From Pseudomonadota bacterium (GTDB taxonomy: Bacteria > Pseudomonadota > Alphaproteobacteria > Rhizobiales > Rhizobiaceae), in NCBI GenBank assembly GCA_023457435.1, contig JAEWLS010000027.1:1-64000 (forward strand): a stretch of 64,000 bases of DNA, read 5' to 3'. This document shows, piece after piece, positions 58,780 to 64,000 of this stretch (positions are counted from its first letter, which is position 1; each line of letters begins with the position of its first letter). The position numbers and the translations under genes are program-made. Below the pieces are notes generated by a model. The model made no database searches. It saw only the letters and a program-made list of their open reading frames with translations, and was not told the origin of the DNA.

Positions 58780-59999
58780 TGTCGCAGCCGCAGCCCTCGC
58801 CGGGTGGCAACCCGGCGCTCCGATCGTTGAACAGCCTTGCCGTCTACGTCACGCTTGCCCTGTGCGCGGGGCTCGCGGCGGCCAGCTTGACGCTTGTCAC
58901 GCCGTCGTTGCCGGCGCTCCAGCACGAGCTTGGCATCAGCATGGCGCAACTGGGCGGCTCGCAGGCTGCGTACCTGCTCTGCCTGGCACTGCCGCAGCTG
59001 CTTTACGGGTCATATTCGGACCGCATCGGCCGGCGACGGCCTCTGATCGTCGGCCTGACGGTGTTCGTCATCGGCAGCATCGGGGCCACTTTCGCGTTCG
59101 ACGTGTGGTCCCTGACAGCGGCGCGGCTGCTGCAGGCCGCCGGCGCCTCGGCCGGGATGGTCGTAAGCCGCGGGATCGTCCGCGACATGCATCCGGAAGG
59201 CAAGATGGCCTCGGTCATGGGGTTCCTGGCGATGGCGATGATGGTGATACCGATGATTGCGCCCGCGCTCGGCGGCGTGGTGCAGGACAGCTTCGGCTGG
59301 AAGGGAAACTTCTGGCTGCTGGCCTCGATCGGTACAGGCATGATCATCGCCGCGATCATTTGGCTCCCCAACATTCGGCCGCCGCAAGGCGAGCAGACGC
59401 CCTCACTGGCGACCATTCGTGCCTTGCTCACCTCGCGGCGTTTCAACTTCTTCGCCTTGCAGTTCGGTCTCAGCTCGTCGACAAACCAGCTCTTCTTCCT
59501 CACCGCGCCGTTCGTGATGGAGCGGCAATTCGCCGAGACGCCTTCGGCATACGGCGTGTGGTTTTCGCTGCCGCCGCTCTTCTATTTCGCGGGAAACCTC
59601 ATCTCCGGCGTCTATGCCGAGCGTGCTGGAACGGTACGCATGGTCCGCCTCGGCACACTTGGGGCCGGGATCGTCTGCGGGTTGTGGGTCCTGTTCTTCT
59701 CGGTCTGGGCGGTCGCTCCGGCAGGGCTCTTCCTCGTCATGGCGTCGATCGCGCTCTGCCACGGACTTGTTACGCCAAGCGCCGTAGCGGGCTCGACGGG
59801 CGCGCTTGCCACCGCGTTCGGGCTGGCATCGGGCCTCGCCGGCTGCATGCAGGCGCTGCTCGCGGCGATCGTGATCGTGGTTGTCTCCAGCATCGGCGTG
59901 GCGACGGCGATTGCGCTCGTATGGACGCTGACCGCCATCGCCTGGCTCTGCGTCGTGCTTTCGCAACTGCTCTTGCCTGCAAGAACAGAGACTATCTAG
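58779..59999 (+). CDS. MFS transporter, Bcr/CflA drug-efflux type
   Basis: A 406-residue major-facilitator protein with twelve hydrophobic segments. The loop 2-3 motif reads YGSYSDRIGRRRPLIVGL, and DRIGRRRP is the usual charged signature. VVSRGIVRDMHPEGKMASVM after helix 4 is characteristic of the Bcr/CflA (DHA1) exporters. It may export a pathway by-product or a toxic analogue. The ATG overlaps the amidohydrolase TGA as TGATG, suggesting coupling. Confidence 0.92.
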   Translation: MSQPQPSPGGNPALRSLNSLAVYVTLALCAGLAAASLTLVTPSLPALQHELGISMAQLGGSQAAYLLCLALPQLLYGSYSDRIGRRRPLIVGLTVFVIGSIGATFAFDVWSLTAARLLQAAGASAGMVVSRGIVRDMHPEGKMASVMGFLAMAMMVIPMIAPALGGVVQDSFGWKGNFWLLASIGTGMIIAAIIWLPNIRPPQGEQTPSLATIRALLTSRRFNFFALQFGLSSSTNQLFFLTAPFVMERQFAETPSAYGVWFSLPPLFYFAGNLISGVYAERAGTVRMVRLGTLGAGIVCGLWVLFFSVWAVAPAGLFLVMASIALCHGLVTPSAVAGSTGALATAFGLASGLAGCMQALLAAIVIVVVSSIGVATAIALVWTLTAIAWLCVVLSQLLLPARTETI

Positions 60000-60068
60000 G
60001 CAGGCGCATAGCCGAGCTGCCGCAGCGTGCCGTTGCGAACGAACCGGAAACGCGATCATGTCGGCGGC

Positions 60069-62159
60069 ATGAACGTAGCCTTCCGTGATTCGTCCGCGCT
60101 CCAGGCCGCTCCGGTGGATTACCTTGCCGCTCTCAATGCCGAGCAGCGCGCGGCAGTCGAACACGGCGGCGCGCAAGTCGCGGCACCGCTGCTGGTGATA
60201 GCCGGAGCCGGTTCGGGCAAGACCAATACACTTGCCCACCGCGTCGCCCATCTGATCGTCAACGGTGCGGATCCGCGCCGCATCCTGCTGATGACGTTCT
60301 CCCGCCGTGCCGCCAGCGAGATGACGCGGCGCGTCGAGCGCATCTGCGCGAAGGTGATGGGCGACAAGGCGCAGGTGCTAACCGAGGGGCTGCACTGGGC
60401 AGGAACGTTCCACGCGATCGGCGCGCGGCTGTTGCGCGACTACGCGCTGGAGATCGGGCTTGATCCAGCGTTCACGATCCATGATCGCGAGGACTCCGCC
60501 GACCTGATGAACCTTGTTCGGCACGAGCTCGGCCTGTCGAAGACCGAGAGCCGTTTCCCGGCGAAGGGCACCTGCCTTGCCATCTATTCGCGCGCGGTGA
60601 ATGCGCAGTCCGAGATCGAGCCGGTGCTGGCGAAGAGCTTCCCGTGGTGCATCGGCTGGGCCGACGAGCTGAAACGGCTGTTCGCCGGCTACGTAGACGC
60701 CAAGCAGGCGCAGAACGTTCTCGACTACGACGACCTCCTCCTCTGGTGGGCGCAGATGTGCGGCGAGCCTGCCATCGCCGAACATCTCGGCGGACGGTTC
60801 GACCACGTCCTTGTCGACGAGTACCAGGACACGAACCGGCTGCAGGCATCGATCCTAACCTCACTGAAGCCGGATGGACGCGGGCTCACCGTCGTGGGCG
60901 ACGACGCGCAGTCCATCTACTCGTTCCGCGCGGCGGAAGTGCGCAACATCCTCGACTTTCCAGGGCTGTTTCCGCAGCCGGCGCAGATCGTCACGCTCGA
61001 CCGCAACTACCGCTCGACCGACGCGATCCTCGATGCCGCAAACGTGGTGATCGGCGAGGCGCATGAGCGCTTCACCAAGAATCTCTGGACGGACCGACGC
61101 TCTGCCGAGAAGCCGCAACTCGTGACGGTTCGCGACGAGGCGGAGCAGGCGAACTACGTCTGCGACAGGGTGCTCGACGAGCGGGAGGCGGGCACTGCGC
61201 TGAAACAGCAGGCGGTGCTGTTCCGTGCGGCGCACCACTCCGGGCCGCTCGAGGTCGAACTCACCAGACGCAACATTCCCTTCGTGAAGTTCGGCGGGCT
61301 GAAGTTCCTGGATTCGGCGCATGTGAAGGACCTGCTCGCGGTTCTGCGCTTCGCGGAGAATCCGCGCGACAGGGTAGCGGCCTTCCGTGTCATGCAGCTG
61401 CTCCCCGGTATCGGGCCTTCCGCGGCGTCTGACGCGCTGGAGGCGATGAAGCGGGCGCTCGATCCACTTCTGGGTCTCCAGTTCTTCCGCGCTCCGGCTC
61501 GTGCCTCGACCGATTGGCCCGGCTTCGTCGAGTTGTTCGCGAGCTTGCGAAGCCGGTCGTCGTGGCCGGCGGATCTCGAGGCGGTCCGGCTGTGGTATGA
61601 GCCGCATCTGGAGCGCATGCACGAAGACGCGGCAACGCGGCGCCAAGACCTTCTGCAGCTCGAGCAGATCGCCGCAGGATACCCGACGCGCGAGCGCTTC
61701 CTGACCGACCTGACGCTCGACCCGCCGGATGCCACCAGCGACGAGGCGGGACCCCCGCATCTCGACGAGGACTACCTGATCCTGTCGACGATCCATTCGG
61801 CCAAGGGACAGGAGTGGACCAAGGTCTTCGTACTCAATGCCGTCGACGGCTGCATTCCTTCTGATCTTGCAGTGGGCGAGCGCGAGGAGATCGAGGAGGA
61901 GCGCCGCCTGCTCTACGTGGCGATGACGCGAGCGAAGGACTCGCTGCACCTCGTCACGCCACAGCGGTTCTTCGTGCACGGGCAAGCTGCTCGCGGAGAC
62001 AGACACGTCTACGCGTCCCGCACGCGGTTCATCACCGAGGCGATGCTCGGCCACTTCGAGCGCACGTCGTGGCCACCCGCGGTCGTCAGCCCGGGCAAGA
62101 CACCCCAGCCGGACGTGCGCGTCGATCTCAAGGCCAAGATGCGCGGCATGTGGCGCTGA
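60069..62159 (+). CDS. UvrD/Rep-type ATP-dependent DNA helicase
   Basis: A 696-residue superfamily 1A helicase. Walker A is VIAGAGSGKTNTLAHR, motif Ia MTFSRRAASEMTRRV, Walker B HVLVDEYQDTNRLQ, motif III VVGDDAQSIYSFRAA, motif IV LDRNYRS, and motifs V-VI STIHSAKGQEW and EERRLLYVAMTRAKDSL. It lacks an exonuclease domain. Likely in DNA repair or replication restart; which family member cannot be told. I chose the ATG at 60069; the frame is open from 60027. Confidence 0.93.
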   Translation: MNVAFRDSSALQAAPVDYLAALNAEQRAAVEHGGAQVAAPLLVIAGAGSGKTNTLAHRVAHLIVNGADPRRILLMTFSRRAASEMTRRVERICAKVMGDKAQVLTEGLHWAGTFHAIGARLLRDYALEIGLDPAFTIHDREDSADLMNLVRHELGLSKTESRFPAKGTCLAIYSRAVNAQSEIEPVLAKSFPWCIGWADELKRLFAGYVDAKQAQNVLDYDDLLLWWAQMCGEPAIAEHLGGRFDHVLVDEYQDTNRLQASILTSLKPDGRGLTVVGDDAQSIYSFRAAEVRNILDFPGLFPQPAQIVTLDRNYRSTDAILDAANVVIGEAHERFTKNLWTDRRSAEKPQLVTVRDEAEQANYVCDRVLDEREAGTALKQQAVLFRAAHHSGPLEVELTRRNIPFVKFGGLKFLDSAHVKDLLAVLRFAENPRDRVAAFRVMQLLPGIGPSAASDALEAMKRALDPLLGLQFFRAPARASTDWPGFVELFASLRSRSSWPADLEAVRLWYEPHLERMHEDAATRRQDLLQLEQIAAGYPTRERFLTDLTLDPPDATSDEAGPPHLDEDYLILSTIHSAKGQEWTKVFVLNAVDGCIPSDLAVGEREEIEEERRLLYVAMTRAKDSLHLVTPQRFFVHGQAARGDRHVYASRTRFITEAMLGHFERTSWPPAVVSPGKTPQPDVRVDLKAKMRGMWR

Positions 62160-62237
62160 GGGCCGCGTGCTTACGCGGGGTTGAGACGCGCGGAAAAGTG
62201 TATCGAAGAGTGCAATCCTTTAGCCGCGGCTTATGCT

Positions 62238-63596
62238 ATGCATTCGGCGCCGCCAGGGTTCGACGTCTTGCCAAAGTCCCGTATCTCCCGAACCGTCGCG
62301 TTGCTTGCCGCAGGCGCGCTTGCGCTGCTCGGCATCGTCGGAGCCACGTTCTGGCTGAGCTGGCGCGCGCAAAGCTACTCGGACGAGGTGCAGGCGGCGC
62401 GCGATGTGCGCGTCTCCGCCGTTGAGCTGCGCAACGGCCTGCTCACCGCGGAGAGTTCCGAGCGCGGCTACCTCTATTCCGGCAACGAGATCTACCTCGC
62501 TCCATACGAGAGTGCGAAGGGCGCGGCGAAGCGCGAGGCGCGCGAACTGCAGGACACATTGCAGCGCTATCCGCAGTTCGCGGCGATGGTCGGACAGCTG
62601 GTAAGCATCGTCGATGCCAAGGCCGCCATCATGGACGAAACAGTGGCCCTGAAGCGCGAGCGGCGGGACGAGGCTGCGCTGGACACGTTTCTGACCAACC
62701 GCGGCAAAGCGCTGATGGACCAGGCGAACATCTTCGTGACGGGTATCATCGCTGGCGCGGACAATCTGCTGCTCGGAGGCGTCGAAGAGCAGGCAGACAA
62801 CGCAGCCTGGCTGCGCTGGGTATCGATCGCCGGCGGCATCGTCATCGTGGTCGTGGTCGGCGGAGCGGTCGCCGCCTTCGTCAAGACTGCGCGCGAAATC
62901 GCCGCTGCGCGAGACGAGGTGACTTCGGTCAACGAGACGCTCGAGAGGCGGGTCGAAAGCCGAACGGCCGATCTCAAGGCGGCGCTCGGGCGCTCCGAGA
63001 CGCTGCTGGCCGAAGTCAACCATCGCGTCGCCAACAGCCTTGCAATGGTCGGTTCGCTGGTGCGCCTGCAAGGCAGCAGCAGCAAGGACAGCTCCGTCAA
63101 GCTCGCGCTCGCCGAAACCCAATCGCGAATCGCGGCGGTGGCAGCGGTGCACAAGCGTTTATACGAAAGCGGTGACGTCGGGCTGGTGGCTCTCGACGAG
63201 TATCTCTCCGGCCTGCTCGACAACCTCGCCGCAACGATGCGTGCCGAAGGCCGGGGCGGCTCGCTACACTACGAGCTGGAGTCGGCGACGCTCGGTACGG
63301 ACGCCAGCATCAATGTCGGCGTCGTGGTCACCGAGCTCGTCACCAACGCCTATAAATACGCATATCCGGAGGGCTCCGGCGACATCCGGGTGAAGCTGCG
63401 GCAGCTGCCGAGCGCCGAGGTCGAAATCGTGGTCGAGGACGATGGTGTTGGCCGAGGCAGCGGCACGCCCCGCGGCACCGGCCTCGGAACAAGGATCGTG
63501 CGCAGCATGGCGACGACCCTGGGCACCGAGATCCAGTATCTCGACAGGCGGCCGGGCACGGCGGCGCGGCTCGCCATACCGCTCAACCCGGGCTAA
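62238..63596 (+). CDS. Sensor histidine kinase with CHASE3 and HisKA_2/HWE-type domains
   Basis: A 452-residue membrane kinase: one hydrophobic segment (TVALLAAGALALLGIVGATF), a periplasmic CHASE3-like domain (LRNGLLTAESSERGYLYSGN and following), a second membrane segment (WVSIAGGIVIVVVVGGAVAAF), a coiled linker, then the phospho-acceptor region LLAEVNHRVANSLAMVGSLV with the His, and a HATPase domain (VVVTELVTNAYKYAYPEG; EDDGVGRG; GTGLGTRIV). Such kinases often feed general stress response in Rhizobiales. The start is uncertain: ATG at 62238, or TTG at 62181. Confidence 0.9.
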   Translation: MHSAPPGFDVLPKSRISRTVALLAAGALALLGIVGATFWLSWRAQSYSDEVQAARDVRVSAVELRNGLLTAESSERGYLYSGNEIYLAPYESAKGAAKREARELQDTLQRYPQFAAMVGQLVSIVDAKAAIMDETVALKRERRDEAALDTFLTNRGKALMDQANIFVTGIIAGADNLLLGGVEEQADNAAWLRWVSIAGGIVIVVVVGGAVAAFVKTAREIAAARDEVTSVNETLERRVESRTADLKAALGRSETLLAEVNHRVANSLAMVGSLVRLQGSSSKDSSVKLALAETQSRIAAVAAVHKRLYESGDVGLVALDEYLSGLLDNLAATMRAEGRGGSLHYELESATLGTDASINVGVVVTELVTNAYKYAYPEGSGDIRVKLRQLPSAEVEIVVEDDGVGRGSGTPRGTGLGTRIVRSMATTLGTEIQYLDRRPGTAARLAIPLNPG

Positions 63597-63662
63597 GGGC
63601 CTACTCGCAAGGCGCTCCGGCGTCGGCTAATGTAGCCTTCTCACAGGGGGATGTGCGGGGCC

Positions 63663-64000
63663 ATGGCACGACCACGCTCGTTCGCGATCGGGCTTGCTCT
63701 AGGGGCAGCCGGCTTTGCCATGTGTGCTTCCGCGACCTGGGCGCAGGAAGGTCCCGCCGGGTTGACTGCGCCCGTGGTTCTGCCGCCGTTCGATCCAGCT
63801 GCGCCTTCCTGCAGCATGCCAACAACGCTGCAGCGTTCGCTGACATTCCTGCAGGACAATGGGCGCGAGTTCATGCAGGGCGTCCGCGCGGGCCTGGCCG
63901 CGGCGGCGGCGGATCGCGGGCTGAGCTTCCGCGTCGATCTCGCCGACAACGACGCGGCGAAGATGCAGAAGGACGCCCAAGCCGCGCTCGAACGCAAGGA
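63663..64000 (+). CDS. Periplasmic sugar-binding-like protein, 3' truncated by the window
   Basis: The first 112 codons of a gene that runs off the window. It has a signal peptide (MARPRSFAIGLALGAAGFAM, ending ATWAQE) and then the start of a type 1 periplasmic-binding fold: LTFLQDNGREFMQGVRAGLA, FRVDLADNDAAKMQKDAQAA. This resembles ribose/sugar ABC binding proteins. GGGGATGTGCGGGGCC precedes the ATG. The annotation needs the next window to confirm. Confidence 0.75.
   Translation, partial: MARPRSFAIGLALGAAGFAMCASATWAQEGPAGLTAPVVLPPFDPAAPSCSMPTTLQRSLTFLQDNGREFMQGVRAGLAAAAADRGLSFRVDLADNDAAKMQKDAQAALERK

Overview
The window looks like a chromosome segment from an alphaproteobacterium of the Rhizobiales (Phyllobacteriaceae/Mesorhizobium-like). 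The evidence is the long acidic N-terminal region of RpoD, the dnaG-rpoD order, the high GC content, the CHASE3/HWE-type histidine kinase, and the many TRAP and ABC uptake genes. This placement comes from protein recognition, not from a search.

Layout. 1-14053 is core chromosome: rpoD and dnaG (minus strand), a RidA protein, a YeiH-type exporter with its LysR regulator, YjbQ, a WecG/TagA glycosyltransferase with a polysaccharide deacetylase, an HlyU-like protein, a proline/alanine/glutamate-rich OmpA-family protein, a YcgN-type cysteine-cluster protein and a SIMPL protein. At 14054-14129 lies a tRNA with anticodon CAT that most resembles tRNA-Ile2.

14115-33144 is a genomic island of about 19 kb. 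It is bounded by a perfect 16-bp direct repeat: the 3' end of the tRNA (14115-14130) and its copy (33129-33144). A tyrosine integrase sits beside attL, and repeated GGTTAGCA sites flank both att cores. The main cargo is a minus-strand run of tightly overlapping genes: a small membrane protein, hsdR, an XRE-HTH/GIY-YIG fusion, hsdM, hsdS, an HNH-like nuclease, an HTH-ImmA/IrrE metalloprotease and a PIN-domain toxin-like protein. A nuclease-like gene and a small secreted protein lie upstream. The island also carries a frameshifted GIY-YIG (T5orf172-like) gene and a 713-residue protein that joins an unusual N-terminal domain to a second tyrosine recombinase.

33145-60000 is a catabolic and transport region for an unidentified organic acid, probably one that is activated to a CoA thioester. 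It holds a DctPQM TRAP transporter, a peptide-type ABC importer, three AMP-forming acyl-CoA ligases, a thiolase, an enoyl-CoA hydratase, two short-chain dehydrogenases, a quinone-oxidoreductase-like enzyme, a family III CoA-transferase, an MmgE/PrpD protein, an amidohydrolase, an MFS exporter, three DUF3237 proteins and two NTF2-like proteins. MarR and TetR regulators lie inside it. Five sites of the form CTAA-N6-TTAG (two of them one base off) occur at its promoters and suggest a regulon, most simply under the TetR protein.

60069-64000 returns to general functions: a UvrD-type helicase, a sensor histidine kinase, and the start of a periplasmic binding protein cut by the window end.
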